Part shown: positions 9,225-18,216 of the stretch, piece by piece | How the letters are laid out: each line of letters starts with the position of its first letter | Position numbering within the stretch: position 1 is the stretch's first letter | Origin: Paenibacillus sp. BJ-4 | Lineage (GTDB): Bacteria > Bacillota > Bacilli > Paenibacillales > Paenibacillaceae | NCBI RefSeq assembly: GCF_020404765.1 | Contig: NZ_JAIVEM010000088.1 | Coordinates: 124,001-188,000, forward strand | Direction: 5' to 3' | Length of the DNA: 64,000 nt | The notes under the pieces: generated by a model | What the model was told of the DNA's origin: nothing | The model's database searches: none | The model's input: only the letters and a program-made list of their open reading frames with translations | Position numbers and translations under genes: made by a program

Positions 9225-9488
9225 ATGTTCAAGAAAATGGATATCTACCGAATCTTCACTTTAATATTTGCTGCAGTTGTCATGATCTCATCATCTTTAT
9301 CACTCGCATATCCAGACACCTATAGGGACTCATACAAAATCTCACAATTTTTTCTAGGGTTTATGTTTCTATTTTCTGGAATTTCAGAGTTTAAGGCTAA
9401 TCGTAAGAGTATGGCAATAATCAACTTCTCAGTTTCCCTTTTCACTTTTTTTGTATTTATATTTACACTTGTAGTGCGAACAGGATAA
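9225..9488 (+). CDS. Small membrane protein, DUF3953 type
   Basis: 87 residues from ATG 9225, which lies 11 bp after AAGGAAGG. A GTG at 9213 is possible but overlaps the ribosome site. Three hydrophobic segments are visible: IFTLIFAAVVMISSSLSLAY, then FFLGFMFLFSGISEF, then FSVSLFTFFVFIFTLVV. The layout and the 'FKANRKSMAIINF' connector fit the DUF3953 family of short three-helix proteins found in Bacillus and Paenibacillus. The function is unknown. No partner gene adjoins it. Confidence 0.7.
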   Translation: MFKKMDIYRIFTLIFAAVVMISSSLSLAYPDTYRDSYKISQFFLGFMFLFSGISEFKANRKSMAIINFSVSLFTFFVFIFTLVVRTG

Positions 9489-9544
9489 CCACACAATTCT
9501 ACACTTCAGTAACAACCTTTCCATAGCCCCATCCCTTGTAAAAG

Positions 9545-9585
9545 AAAAGCCGAGCGAACTCAGGATTATCTGAATTGCGCTCGGC
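9545..9585 (-). terminator. Terminator of the amino-acid permease gene
   Basis: GCCGAGCG (9549-9556) pairs with CGCTCGGC (9578-9585). Leftward the stem is followed by TTTTCTTTT. The permease stop codon is just to its right. Confidence 0.8.
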
Positions 9586-9606
9586 AAATACGACATTTTT
9601 AGGAAC

Positions 9607-10989
9607 CTATTCGTTTCCCTCTAAATCTTCAATTCTCTGCCGCTTTCCTATACCAAAGACAAAATATCCAACAATGACGAGCGCCATAAATGATGCCCCT
9701 ACAATCAATGACAAGCGTGTGTCTGGATTAAACCACATCCCGACGATCACTAGTAATAAAAAGATAATGGTGATGTAATTGCTGATTGGGAAAAAACGAG
9801 ACTTAAAGGTGTGATCTTTCATTTCGCTTTTCCACTTTTTCCTGAATTTAAATTGGCTGATTGCCAATGCAAACCACGGTACCATGCCTGGAAGAACACT
9901 GGCGCTGTAAATGTACAGAAACAGTTTGGAATCAGGTAATAAGTAATTAAAAAGCACTCCGATCAACAGCAAGGAAATCGTCGTAATAATGCTATTTCTA
10001 GGCACTCCGCTTTGGGAAACTTTCCCAAAAAACTTAGGAGCTTGTCCATTTTTAGCCAATGTATACAACATTCTTCCCGCACTATAAATACCACTGTTGC
10101 AACCTGACATCGCTGCTGTAAGAACAACAAAGTTAATGATGCCGGCAGCCGCTACAATCCCTACTTTGGCAAAGGTCAGAACAAAAGGACTGCCGATCTC
10201 GCCAATCTGGTTCCAAGGGTAAATCGTAACAATGACAAAAATCGCACCCACGTAAAAAATCAGAATACGCCAGATAATGTTTTTAATGGCTTTTCGCAGT
10301 GTCATTTTCGGATTTTCGGCTTCACCCGCCGTAATGCCCACCATCTCTATACCTTGATAAGCCGCCGTTACAATGCACAGTGCGAATAGAAAGCCTTTTA
10401 AACCGCCTGCAAAAAAACCGCCATGGGAGAATAGATTGGAGAGACCAATCGGTTGTCCACCATTACCAAAGCCGAAGAAGATCAGGCCCGTGCCAACAAT
10501 CAGCATAAAGATAATGGCGACGATCTTAATCATGGCAAACCAAAACTCAAATTCCCCATAAAACTTTACAGCCGCCAAATTGGCTAACGCGATAATAACT
10601 ACACCTGCCAAGGCTGGTAGCCATTGCGGAATGTCCGGAAACCAATAACCCACGTACACCCCAATCGCAGTTACCTCCGCCATTCCAACCGTAACCCATA
10701 AGAACCAATAGCTCCAAGCGGTCAAAAACCCGGCCAAAGGGCTGATATACTTATGAGCAAAAGTAGCAAATGAGCCCGTCACCGGCTCGAGAATCAGCAT
10801 TTCCCCCATGATCCGCATGATAAAAAACATAATAATTCCAGCTAAGAGATACGCCAGCAGCACAGAGGGACCCGCCCATTTTATCGTACTTGCCGATCCC
10901 ATAAACAGGCCAACGCCAATTGTTCCTCCAAGCGCAATCAGCTCAACGTGCCGTGGCTTTAGCCCTCTCGTTAATTGTTTCGATTCCAA
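9607..10989 (-). CDS. Amino-acid permease of the APC superfamily (AAT family; CycA/YtnA/GabP-like)
   Basis: 460 residues with about 12 transmembrane helices. The family signature is at the N-terminus: [25 protein letters not shown] at about 9-33, the unwound TM1 'GGTIGVGLF' that binds the amino-acid backbone. Further on are [40 protein letters not shown] and [17 protein letters not shown], all characteristic of the AAT group that includes CycA (D-Ala/Gly/D-Ser), ProY and GabP. It is a proton symporter of the cytoplasmic membrane. Which amino acid it carries cannot be read from sequence. It is monocistronic with its own terminator. Confidence 0.9.
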   Translation of the reverse strand: MESKQLTRGLKPRHVELIALGGTIGVGLFMGSASTIKWAGPSVLLAYLLAGIIMFFIMRIMGEMLILEPVTGSFATFAHKYISPLAGFLTAWSYWFLWVTVGMAEVTAIGVYVGYWFPDIPQWLPALAGVVIIALANLAAVKFYGEFEFWFAMIKIVAIIFMLIVGTGLIFFGFGNGGQPIGLSNLFSHGGFFAGGLKGFLFALCIVTAAYQGIEMVGITAGEAENPKMTLRKAIKNIIWRILIFYVGAIFVIVTIYPWNQIGEIGSPFVLTFAKVGIVAAAGIINFVVLTAAMSGCNSGIYSAGRMLYTLAKNGQAPKFFGKVSQSGVPRNSIITTISLLLIGVLFNYLLPDSKLFLYIYSASVLPGMVPWFALAISQFKFRKKWKSEMKDHTFKSRFFPISNYITIIFLLLVIVGMWFNPDTRLSLIVGASFMALVIVGYFVFGIGKRQRIEDLEGNE

Positions 10990-11479
10990 TAGAACGCTCC
11001 CCTTTGTAAATGTTTATCATCAAACGTTAATGATCCGGAAAACTGTCCCCAAACATTATTAATTTTTTGAACTGACGCAGTCCTGCTCGAACGACTACAA
11101 AATAGTTCCACGATTCGTAAATTAACAAAGAGACCACGCCCTACTTACCGTCCAAACCTTATTGTTTCTAAGACCGAGTCCGTAGCATTAGGTGAATTGT
11201 ATGACAAAAAACGCCTAAATACAACTGCTAATTAGTAGACATATTTAGGGATGATATGGAAAGGAAGGAGATTCTTTTTTTCTGAACATTGGTCAATTTA
11301 ATTTAATGCATTAAATCAGGAAAATGTATCGAAGTGTACATAATTTTCAATGATAAATATCACGAAATCAAGCCCTGTTAAAGAGTACATATAAACATGA
11401 ATTCCGAATGAGAGAGCAATATTTCAAACATCACCTTGTGATATAACTAAGCATAAATTCCAAACAAGGAGATGAAGGT
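10990..11479. other. Intergenic region with a nested dyad
   Basis: 490 bp without a supported gene. It contains the dyad at 11214-11249 and, near its right end, the ribosome site of the broken dehydrogenase gene. The rest is AT-rich and shows nothing else. Confidence 0.45.
11214..11249. repeat. Nested inverted repeat, possible operator
   Basis: CCTAAAT (11214-11220) pairs with ATTTAGG (11243-11249). Between them CTGCTAATTAGTAG is itself an almost perfect palindrome. There is no T-run, so a protein-binding site is more likely than a terminator. Confidence 0.4.
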
Positions 11480-12064
11480 ATGAGTAATTTAAGATGAGGT
11501 GCTGCATTTACAATCGGTGCTGACTTAAATGTCCTTAACGGTATTCATGATTTTTATGCGACATTGGATGAAGCCCTTCGGGAACGTACAGGAGATCATC
11601 GGTTTGATATTCTCGTCAATAACGCTGGAATCGGCCAAATTGTAACCCTGGAGGAGACAACGGAGGAATCTTTTGACGAAGTCATGAACATTAATATCAA
11701 AGCACCGCTTTTTGTTACCCAGCAAGCTTTGCCGCGTCTGAAAGATGGAGGTCGCATTATCAATATCTCATCGTTTGTTACACGTGTGGCCTCCCCTAGT
11801 GTTTTCGCCTACAGCATGTCGAAGGGTGCAATCGACACACTTACGCACATCTTGGCTCAGCAACTGGGGAGCCGTAATATTACGGTGAACGCCATCCAGC
11901 CTGGTATCATTAATACAGAGATGAATGACGAGACGTTAAAAGATCCCAATGGGCAAAAATTTGCCGCCGGCCTTTCAACCTTCAAAAGGTGGGGAGAGTC
12001 TGAGGATGTTGCGGATATTGCTGCCTTTCTTGCCTCATCAGACAGCCGTTGGGTAATCGGTCAA
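11480..12064 (+). pseudogene. Short-chain dehydrogenase/reductase remnant, truncated at both ends
   Basis: ATG 11480 has a good ribosome site, but after MSNLR comes an in-frame TGA. The next residues (GAAFTIGADLNVLNGI) correspond to the region after the cofactor-binding helix of a classical SDR, so the TGxxxGIG dinucleotide loop is deleted. The remainder is well kept: DILVNNAGIG, GGRIINISSF, the catalytic YSMSK motif at 11811-11825, and NITVNAIQPGIINTEM. Homology ends at WVIGQ. The final DxxGG segment is lost and replaced by unrelated sequence. It cannot bind NAD(P) and is dead. Confidence 0.8.
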
Positions 12065-12236
12065 TTGAAAGCATTTCAATCTTCCCTTTTACTTTTTCTT
12101 CAGAAAATAGATATTTCCCTAACATTTTTTTCTTTCACTTTTGAATGCCTCCTATATTCTTCATTCGACGCTTTAAACCCGTTCACAGGCTTGAATTTCA
12201 CGGTCCGGCTATTGTCCGCCCTTATATCGAATCTCA

Positions 12237-12704
12237 TTAATCCTGGCAGTCTTGCCCGTTAAAACACTTAAGCATCCCAATAAACGCTTCAAGTTTGGAA
12301 TCCTCCCATGTTGAAATGCGTTTATAAAATTCATTTTCTTTTTCTTTTAAAGCATCCAGAGCTTTTTCACGCCCAAACATTGTCAGGGAAATCAACACTC
12401 CCCGGCGATCTTCAGGGTGAGTTTCACTTTTCACATAATTCAAGCGCTTAAGCTGAGTGACAAGCCGAGTAACAGAGCTTCGATCCATAGCGGTGGATTC
12501 CGCCAAAAATGTAGCGCTTGCCGGACCATATGAAAGGAGACAACGTACAATCAGAAAAGCTGCAGGTTGTAAGGCTGGATCGAAAAGTGCTGCAGTTCTT
12601 ACATTAAGTGCATGTGATGCACTTATAAGTGCATTGAGCTGCTCACCAAGATTCAGCTCTAATTGCACTCTTGAAGAATTTTGATCATGAATTTTATTTT
12701 CCAT
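12237..12704 (-). CDS. MarR-family transcriptional regulator
   Basis: 155 residues. The winged helix spans about 50-115: AAFLIVRCLLSYGPASATFLAE, the recognition helix AMDRSSVTRLVTQLKRL, and wing 'SETHPEDRRGVLISLTMFG' with the DxR motif of MarR proteins. N- and C-terminal helices form the dimer interface. It is transcribed divergently from an SDR oxidoreductase. A perfect 20-bp inverted repeat lies between them, so it probably represses itself and that gene. A small-molecule inducer is expected but unknown. The gene body overlaps the end of the dead SDR frame on the other strand. Confidence 0.87.
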   Translation of the reverse strand: MENKIHDQNSSRVQLELNLGEQLNALISASHALNVRTAALFDPALQPAAFLIVRCLLSYGPASATFLAESTAMDRSSVTRLVTQLKRLNYVKSETHPEDRRGVLISLTMFGREKALDALKEKENEFYKRISTWEDSKLEAFIGMLKCFNGQDCQD

Positions 12705-12736
12705 TGGGCTTTCACCTCATTATTGATTGGTTTAAA

Positions 12737-12787
12737 ATGATTGACATATATCAATTAAAAAACATATAATTGATATATGTCAATCAT
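12737..12787. promoter_or_regulatory. Perfect 20-bp inverted repeat, MarR operator
   Basis: ATGATTGACATATATCAATT (12737-12756) is repeated exactly as its reverse complement at 12768-12787, with an 11-nt spacer. Each arm contains the imperfect dyad TTGACATATATCAA. It lies between a MarR gene and a divergent SDR gene, the standard place for the shared operator. Confidence 0.75.
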
Positions 12788-12889
12788 ATTTATAGTTTTG
12801 ATAGGTGTCAAGTAGAAAAGATACAGTATAGAGCATAGACATGTGATTTATGAATGTAATTATTATAAGAATTTTAAGGAGGTATTTAT

Positions 12890-13762
12890 ATGTCGACATA
12901 TCCGATTGTTGTAATTACTGGTGCTACGAGCGGTCTTGGACAATTGACAGCAATTGAATTAGCCAAAAGCGGGGCACATCTGGTATTAACATCCAGAAAT
13001 AAACAACGAGCTGAAATAACTAAAAATATTCTAAAAGACCTTGCACCAAATGCGAAAGTAAACTTCTTTTTCGGAGACCTGTCTCTTATGAAAGATGTCA
13101 AACGTATTGGAAATGAAATTAAAGCTAATTATCCAAAGATTGATGTATTAGTGAACAATGCAGGATTACATGGATTTGAACAGCGAATAACGTGCGAGGG
13201 ATATGCAGAAATGATAGCCGTAAACTATCTTGGCCCGTGGCTGTTAACACACACCTTACTCCAGCCATTAATGGATTCAAAAAATGCAAGGATCGTCAAT
13301 GTTGCTTCTGAAGCATCCCGTAACCATGGTGAACTTAAATTGCCAGAGGATTTAACAGATACATCCGCCTTTACTGCAAGAGGTTCATCTAGGATTTACG
13401 GAAAGACTAAACTTCTTAATATTATGTTTACGGAAGAGCTTGCACGTCAGTTGGATGGAACAGGAGTCGCTGTTAACGCACTTAATCCAGGGTTTAACGT
13501 TACCGGCCTTGGCCGTGAGTTAGGATTTTCTTCGGTACTTGCAAAAATATTGAAAGCTTTGCATATCGGAGATCCGCGAAAAGGAGCGGACATTATTATT
13601 CGTTTAGCTACAGAATCTCAATATCAAAAAGTGACAGGTGGATATTTTAATGTTGGTACTGGAAAGCCCATAGTACCGGTACATCCTGGCGGGGATATCA
13701 ACATGCAACGCCAACTATGGAGTGCTACTAAAGAATTATTACAGCAAAAAGGGATGATGTAA
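12890..13762 (+). CDS. SDR-family NAD(P)-dependent oxidoreductase (retinol-dehydrogenase-like)
   Basis: 290 residues after a strong AAGGAGG site. The classical SDR motifs are all there: TGATSGLG cofactor loop at about 11-18, LTSRN (probable NADP preference through the Arg after beta-2), DVLVNNAG at about 85-92, VNVASEAS, the catalytic YGKTK, and VNALNPGF. The active-site Ser may be Ser-141 or a neighbour. The overall form matches the retinol-dehydrogenase/WWOX-like group, whose true substrates in bacteria are mostly unknown. It is under the divergent MarR regulator. Confidence 0.88.
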   Translation: MSTYPIVVITGATSGLGQLTAIELAKSGAHLVLTSRNKQRAEITKNILKDLAPNAKVNFFFGDLSLMKDVKRIGNEIKANYPKIDVLVNNAGLHGFEQRITCEGYAEMIAVNYLGPWLLTHTLLQPLMDSKNARIVNVASEASRNHGELKLPEDLTDTSAFTARGSSRIYGKTKLLNIMFTEELARQLDGTGVAVNALNPGFNVTGLGRELGFSSVLAKILKALHIGDPRKGADIIIRLATESQYQKVTGGYFNVGTGKPIVPVHPGGDINMQRQLWSATKELLQQKGMM

Positions 13763-13818
13763 TGGGTCATTTTGTAAACTAAATCTCTCTTTTAACCGAT
13801 AAATACATATGCTGGGTT
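13761..13818. repeat. 58-bp leader repeat, copy 1
   Basis: This sequence, from AATGGGTCATTTTGTAAACT to ATACATATGCTGGGTT, recurs at 25803-25860 with one mismatch in 58. Both copies lie just upstream of VgrG-type spike loci and point the same way. Since flanking DNA is unrelated, it is probably a shared promoter or regulatory leader carried with the loci. Confidence 0.85.
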
Positions 13819-13858
13819 TTAAGTACGGCTGTACATTTTTCCTAAAAGGGGGCTTTCT

Positions 13859-14536
13859 GTGAACTATCTAGACGAGCATATTCTTAGCCTTAAAGCTAAA
13901 ATGATGGATCAGACGACAGCTAATAACGATGATTTAAAATCCATTCCAGCTCAAACTCAGGAATCAGAGCAGAATGGTTTCATGTCTGAAGACAATAAGC
14001 TCTTTCATATTCAAAATGAACACCTCGCGTTAGAGCTAAGAACGATACTAGATGGAGAAATCGGATTCTATATTCCCAAATCCTTTATTCCTATGCCGAT
14101 GGAGCAAGCTGCAATTAAATACCCTTCGGAGCATCGTCCAAAGGATATTTATACCTCAGCAGAGGGTACGATTAATATCAGTTTTAATCCTACGGATTCG
14201 TTTTTAGAAGTGGACGAGCTTTCCGAATTCGTGGAGCAAATGGCAGATGTTTTACGATCAGTACAACCCATCCGCAACTGTTTAGGGACGGACATGATCA
14301 TCAATCATTCCGGGCTTTCAATCGGACGGATTCGTTTTGTAGCAGCGGGGATTGACGGTAATCTATACAACGAATTGCTGCTTTTCATCCAAAAGGGGCG
14401 AGTTGTAATAGGCTCCTTTAGCTGTCTGGAAGCAGAACTCGAAGCGTGGTTACCTGTAGCGGAATATTGGGGCCAATCTCTTTGTATCCTTACGCCCTCC
14501 CCCTATCCTGCAAATGAGAAAGGAATGATGTCATAA
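13859..14536 (+). CDS. Possible EagR/DcrB-like effector chaperone of the VgrG locus
   Basis: 225 residues from GTG 13859 after AAAAGGGGG. The first 55 residues are polar and probably flexible. From about 60 the sequence reads as one alpha/beta domain: GEIGFYIPKSFIPMP, EQAAIKYPSEHRP, TINISFNPTDSF, GRIRFVAAGIDGNLYNELLLFIQKGRVVIGSFSC. This pattern, with a central sheet and an 'f.lP..f' start, recalls the DUF1795/DcrB-EagR proteins that chaperone the transmembrane parts of type VI effectors. The likeness is by eye and not certain. It is the first gene of a five-gene operon and overlaps the VgrG start by one base (TAATG). Confidence 0.6.
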   Translation: MNYLDEHILSLKAKMMDQTTANNDDLKSIPAQTQESEQNGFMSEDNKLFHIQNEHLALELRTILDGEIGFYIPKSFIPMPMEQAAIKYPSEHRPKDIYTSAEGTINISFNPTDSFLEVDELSEFVEQMADVLRSVQPIRNCLGTDMIINHSGLSIGRIRFVAAGIDGNLYNELLLFIQKGRVVIGSFSCLEAELEAWLPVAEYWGQSLCILTPSPYPANEKGMMS

Positions 14537-15951
14537 TGAGCCTGGGATACGATCAAATTCAAATTCACCCTTATGACCAAATCGATCTGGAGCAGCTTAC
14601 CTTAACGAAAAAATTGAACGAGCATACCCGACTTTATTTTACGGGTGTGATTCCTGAGGACTTGCAGGACAGCTATGTGGAAGCTACAGAAAAAAATACT
14701 GTGATTGAGGTGAGCCAACGAGATGAATCTGGCGCCAGCAAGCCGCTATTCAGCGGGATTGCCCTCTCAGTCGAGGTAAAAGTCGTGCGGGGTGTGTACT
14801 ATCTGGAGGTGGAAGCTATTTCCCATACTTACCGGATGGACATTAAGCAGCGCACCCGTTCTTTTCAATATACGAAGATGACGATTCCTCAAATGCTGGA
14901 GCACATAGGTAAGGATTATGAAGGGCTAGATGTCATTGACGGAGCTACTGGCGGAGAAGCCATCGGACGGATTGCCATTCAGTATCAGGAGACAGACTGG
15001 GCATTCTTGAGACGCATAGCCTCACGCTATCACACGAGTCTGATGCCTGTAGCCCGTTTTGACAGTCCCAAGTTTTATTTTGGTATTGAAGAGAGCCCCG
15101 CGCAGGCGGTGCTGGATCATACCCGCTATACGGTGCGTAAGCAGTTGCTGCCTTTTCGTTATTTTCAGGAGAATGAGCAGGCCAAGCTGAGTGAGCATGA
15201 TTTTATTTTTTATGAGGTAGAAACGGATGAGGTGCTAGACTTAGGCGCTCAGTTAAATTTTCAGGGGCATAACTTGTATGTGATGGAGGCCTATACCGCA
15301 ATGAGTCAAGGACTGCTACGGCATCAATATGTGCTGGGTTCCTACCAGGGATTTCGGCAAAAAAGCTACTACCAGGATAAGCTGGCAGGTGCCTCTTTAA
15401 GCGGTGTTGTACTGGACGTCCGTCAGGATCAGGTACGTATCCATCTGGATTGTGATGAACAGCAGGATGCGAGCAAAGCGCATTGGTTCAACTATTCAAC
15501 CGTGTACAGTGGCGGTGGTCACACTGGCTGGTACGTTATGCCTGAAAGGGGCGACTCGGTTTCCCTTTATTTCCCCGGCAGTCGGGAAGAAGACGGCGTG
15601 GCAGGCAGTGCGGTAAGACGCGCAGATCGCAGGAGTACACATAACCATTTTTCCAATCCGCAAATGAAAATATGGCGGACCCCACACGGCAAGGAAATTC
15701 GGCTGGGGCCGGATGAACTGGTCGTTACAGGCAAGGACGGCGCTATTTATATCAAGCTGGACGATAAAGAAGGCATTCATATCACGAGCAGCAAGCAAGT
15801 GAATATTTCAGCAGGAGGCAATCTCAGCCTGTCTGCAGGTAAAACGATGAGCCTGTCCGCAGGTAGTCAGCTCCGTATGGATTGCAACGGCAGTCATATT
15901 GAATTAAGCGGTTCGGCGGACATGAAGGGCAGCGAAGTGAAGTCGAATTAA
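14536..15951 (+). CDS. VgrG-like spike protein (gp27-gp5 / phage late control D type)
   Basis: 471 residues. About 1-270 form the gp27-like base (HTRLYFTGVIPEDL, EVEAISHTYRMDIK, QETDWAFLRRIASRYHTSLMP). About 285-375 form the gp5 OB-fold (LSGVVLDVRQDQVRIHLD, then WYVMPERGDSVSLYFPG). The C-terminus is a short triple-beta-prism (HGKEIRLGPDELVV, SAGGNLSLSAGKTMSLSAGS) and carries no extra effector domain. Such trimers form the piercing tip of contractile injection devices. Here it is encoded in a Gram-positive with no sheath, tube or baseplate gene in the window. It is a paralogue of the longer protein at 26030. It is translationally coupled to the upstream gene. Confidence 0.88.
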   Translation: MSLGYDQIQIHPYDQIDLEQLTLTKKLNEHTRLYFTGVIPEDLQDSYVEATEKNTVIEVSQRDESGASKPLFSGIALSVEVKVVRGVYYLEVEAISHTYRMDIKQRTRSFQYTKMTIPQMLEHIGKDYEGLDVIDGATGGEAIGRIAIQYQETDWAFLRRIASRYHTSLMPVARFDSPKFYFGIEESPAQAVLDHTRYTVRKQLLPFRYFQENEQAKLSEHDFIFYEVETDEVLDLGAQLNFQGHNLYVMEAYTAMSQGLLRHQYVLGSYQGFRQKSYYQDKLAGASLSGVVLDVRQDQVRIHLDCDEQQDASKAHWFNYSTVYSGGGHTGWYVMPERGDSVSLYFPGSREEDGVAGSAVRRADRRSTHNHFSNPQMKIWRTPHGKEIRLGPDELVVTGKDGAIYIKLDDKEGIHITSSKQVNISAGGNLSLSAGKTMSLSAGSQLRMDCNGSHIELSGSADMKGSEVKSN

Positions 15952-15963
15952 GGATGATTAAAA

Positions 15964-17229
15964 ATGGAAAAGCAAACAAATGTGTTAGATCAGCAACAAG
16001 CGATTCTTCTTCAGGCATGGTCACTCATTCGCCGAGAATGGGCATTGAAGTGTAGAGCCACACAAGGGCAACGACTACAGCCTATAGTGGAACATTTTCG
16101 CACCTTTTGTCAGTTCATTCGGCAAAAGCAGCTAGAAGGTCTTAAAGGCAGCCTCGGTTATATCACCTATTCCATGCTGCGCACCACATGGCTTGAACAA
16201 AAGCCTGTTTATCTGGTCGAGGCTACGGATGCTTTATGGATGCTTGATGCTGAACCCATTTCGTTGGAGTACGATGCTGGTTGGGTCTTTTCCTATTGGA
16301 CTCATTTACGTGAACAACTTTTGACAGAAGCGTTGAAGCGGCAGGTACCTCTTGCCGAGCTTGAATTAGAACAGATCATGCTGGAAGCAGCGGGATATCT
16401 TCATACCATGATCGTTAGTCTCATACGGCAGGCTATGAAGCAAGCCGTTGCTTTACCAGAGTTTCAGACGCTGGATCGTGAAGAAGCATTCGAGATTCGT
16501 GTCGGAGAGTATATGGATCACAGTGTGTCTGTGTACCGGGAAGATCGCAGACCAATGGATGCGAACGTCATAAAGTCCTGGCTGGAGGAAAAAGAAGAAT
16601 GGGCCTATAGCTACCAAGCGTTGACCCAAGTCGATCTATCCGGTGGAGATTACAGCTCCTTGGATTTTCGCTATACAGCCTTTCGCCAAATCAGGATGAA
16701 ACATAGTCGATTGCATAGCTGCATTCTCGCAGGAACCGTGTGGCAAGAAGCTCAGCTGGAAGGAACCGACTTTTCGTACAGCCTGCTTCATGGAGCCGAT
16801 TTTAGCGATTGCTCCCTGCAAGAGGCTGTACTGGACGCCGTTTCAGGGAATCGTGGATATGGTGGTTCAGATGCTTGGCTGGATTGGGAGCCGTTAGGAT
16901 GGGATGGAGTAGATTTTACAAGAGCGAGCTTACAGGGAGCCAGCTTTCAACATGCTCAGCTTGAGGGGGCAGTTTTCCAAGATAGCTCACTGCAAGGAGC
17001 TTCATTTATCGGAGCGGATCTGACAGACGCCTGCTTTGTGGGAGCCGATATCACTGGCGCTTCGTTTACAGGTGCTTGTTTAGCAAGAGCTGATTTTACT
17101 GGGGCGAAGGTCAACCGGGTAAGCTTTACGGAGGAACAGCTTAACGATGCTATTGGCCTCGCTGCTGAGGAAATGCCCCCTGCATCCCCTTCTCATCCTA
17201 AGGCTACAGGTGACAGATACGGTGGGTAA
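15964..17229 (+). CDS. Pentapeptide-repeat protein with a helical N-terminal domain
   Basis: 421 residues. About 1-220 are helical (SLIRREWALKCRATQGQRLQP, LREQLLTEALKRQ) and unlike any family I know. About 225-400 are pentapeptide repeats of the A(D/N)LXX type (LSGGDYSSLDF, TDFSYSLLHGADFSDCSLQEAVL, then ADLTDACFVGADITGASFTGA), which fold as a right-handed quadrilateral beta-helix. A non-repeat insert with several Trp sits near 300. It lies between the spike gene and the PAAR-like gene, so it may be a spike-associated effector or adaptor. That is inference. Confidence 0.8.
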   Translation: MEKQTNVLDQQQAILLQAWSLIRREWALKCRATQGQRLQPIVEHFRTFCQFIRQKQLEGLKGSLGYITYSMLRTTWLEQKPVYLVEATDALWMLDAEPISLEYDAGWVFSYWTHLREQLLTEALKRQVPLAELELEQIMLEAAGYLHTMIVSLIRQAMKQAVALPEFQTLDREEAFEIRVGEYMDHSVSVYREDRRPMDANVIKSWLEEKEEWAYSYQALTQVDLSGGDYSSLDFRYTAFRQIRMKHSRLHSCILAGTVWQEAQLEGTDFSYSLLHGADFSDCSLQEAVLDAVSGNRGYGGSDAWLDWEPLGWDGVDFTRASLQGASFQHAQLEGAVFQDSSLQGASFIGADLTDACFVGADITGASFTGACLARADFTGAKVNRVSFTEEQLNDAIGLAAEEMPPASPSHPKATGDRYGG

Positions 17230-17244
17230 AGGAGGCCGGATGCA

Positions 17245-17775
17245 ATGAGATATTTTCGACTTATGGTGGATGAACGTGTCAAGCATCGGGTGGAGCCTGC
17301 TTCCCTGTCTCCGTTGCAGGTAGAGGATATCCTTTCGGATCGCAGAACTCAGGCGGAGGACACTCCCCTGTTTTTAGCTGTACATACAGATTCACGAACC
17401 GTATATCCGGATTTTCTGGAGTTTCCTTTGCCCCTGGTGTCAGATTCGATGAAAGCACTGTTGGAAAAACATATGCCGGAACTGGAATGGAAGGCCGCTA
17501 TACTTACTGATTTTCAGCAAGCCAGGCAGGATGTGTACTGGGTACTGCGTCCCCCTGTGGTAGATTGTCTTTCCTCAAGAACCGAGTGGTATCCCGACCA
17601 TACTCTAAAGCATTTGGTACTTAGACACGAAAAAATCGAGCCCTCTATATTTCGGATTGCCGGTTTAATGGAAGCTCATATCTATATCGATCTCGCCGTG
17701 GCGGAAAGTCTGCTGCGCCGTCCATTTACAGGTGTTCGAGTGCAAAAATTAGAGATGGCAGCAAAGGAGGAATAA
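17245..17775 (+). CDS. Imm11/DUF1629-like protein
   Basis: 176 residues from ATG 17245 after AAAGGAGG. It has the look of the DUF1629/Imm11 group: PLVSDSMKALLEKHMPELEWKAAILTD, then DVYWVLRPPVVDCLSSRTEW, LVLRHEKIEPSIFRI, and a C-terminal VAESLLRRPFTGVRVQKLE. Members often occur beside secreted polymorphic toxins and act as immunity proteins, but others are of unknown role. No toxin domain is evident in the upstream genes, so it may guard against the pentapeptide protein or be structural. It sits 5 bp before the DUF4280 gene. Confidence 0.6.
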   Translation: MRYFRLMVDERVKHRVEPASLSPLQVEDILSDRRTQAEDTPLFLAVHTDSRTVYPDFLEFPLPLVSDSMKALLEKHMPELEWKAAILTDFQQARQDVYWVLRPPVVDCLSSRTEWYPDHTLKHLVLRHEKIEPSIFRIAGLMEAHIYIDLAVAESLLRRPFTGVRVQKLEMAAKEE

Positions 17776-17780
17776 TCCAG

Positions 17781-18197
17781 ATGGGAGAAGCGAATGTGCA
17801 GCCTGGAACGGGCGCGAAAAAAAGCTACGTCGTCGCAGGTGCAATTTTAAGCTGTAGCTACGGTACACAGCCTACCCGATTGAAGCGCCCTTTTAGCCAC
17901 GGGGTGTATATCAAAAATAAAGCACAGATGAATATTGGAGATTACGTGCCGGGGGTTAACATCAAAACTTTTGGAAATTGCTCCAGTCCACTCAATCCTG
18001 CTGTACAAGCCAGTCAGATGGTCGATATTTATGGGGTGAAAAAGGCCCCGTGCATTCCTGTACTTACGATGCCTTGGCTGAGCGGGAAAAGTGACATGAA
18101 AATCGAAGGCCAGCCCGCGCTTACGCAGAACTGTACTCATCAGTGTCTGTATTGCGGGCATATTCAAATCGAGAATGACGGTCAGGAGTTGGATTAA
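17781..18197 (+). CDS. DUF4280 PAAR-like protein
   Basis: 138 residues. The DUF4280 form is clear: YVVAGAILSCSYGTQPTRLKRP at about 14-35, then MNIGDYVPGVNIKTFGNCSSPLNP, KAPCIPVLTMPWLSGKSDMKIEGQPALTQNC, and a terminal Cys/His cluster. The family is a PAAR-related beta-cone thought to cap VgrG-type spikes. Conserved Cys and His residues (about 24, 62, 87, 113, 118, 121) could bind a metal at the tip. It is the last gene of the spike operon, an order consistent with a spike-tip module. Confidence 0.85.
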   Translation: MGEANVQPGTGAKKSYVVAGAILSCSYGTQPTRLKRPFSHGVYIKNKAQMNIGDYVPGVNIKTFGNCSSPLNPAVQASQMVDIYGVKKAPCIPVLTMPWLSGKSDMKIEGQPALTQNCTHQCLYCGHIQIENDGQELD

Positions 18198-18216
18198 TGG
18201 CTGCAACCTCCGTTTT

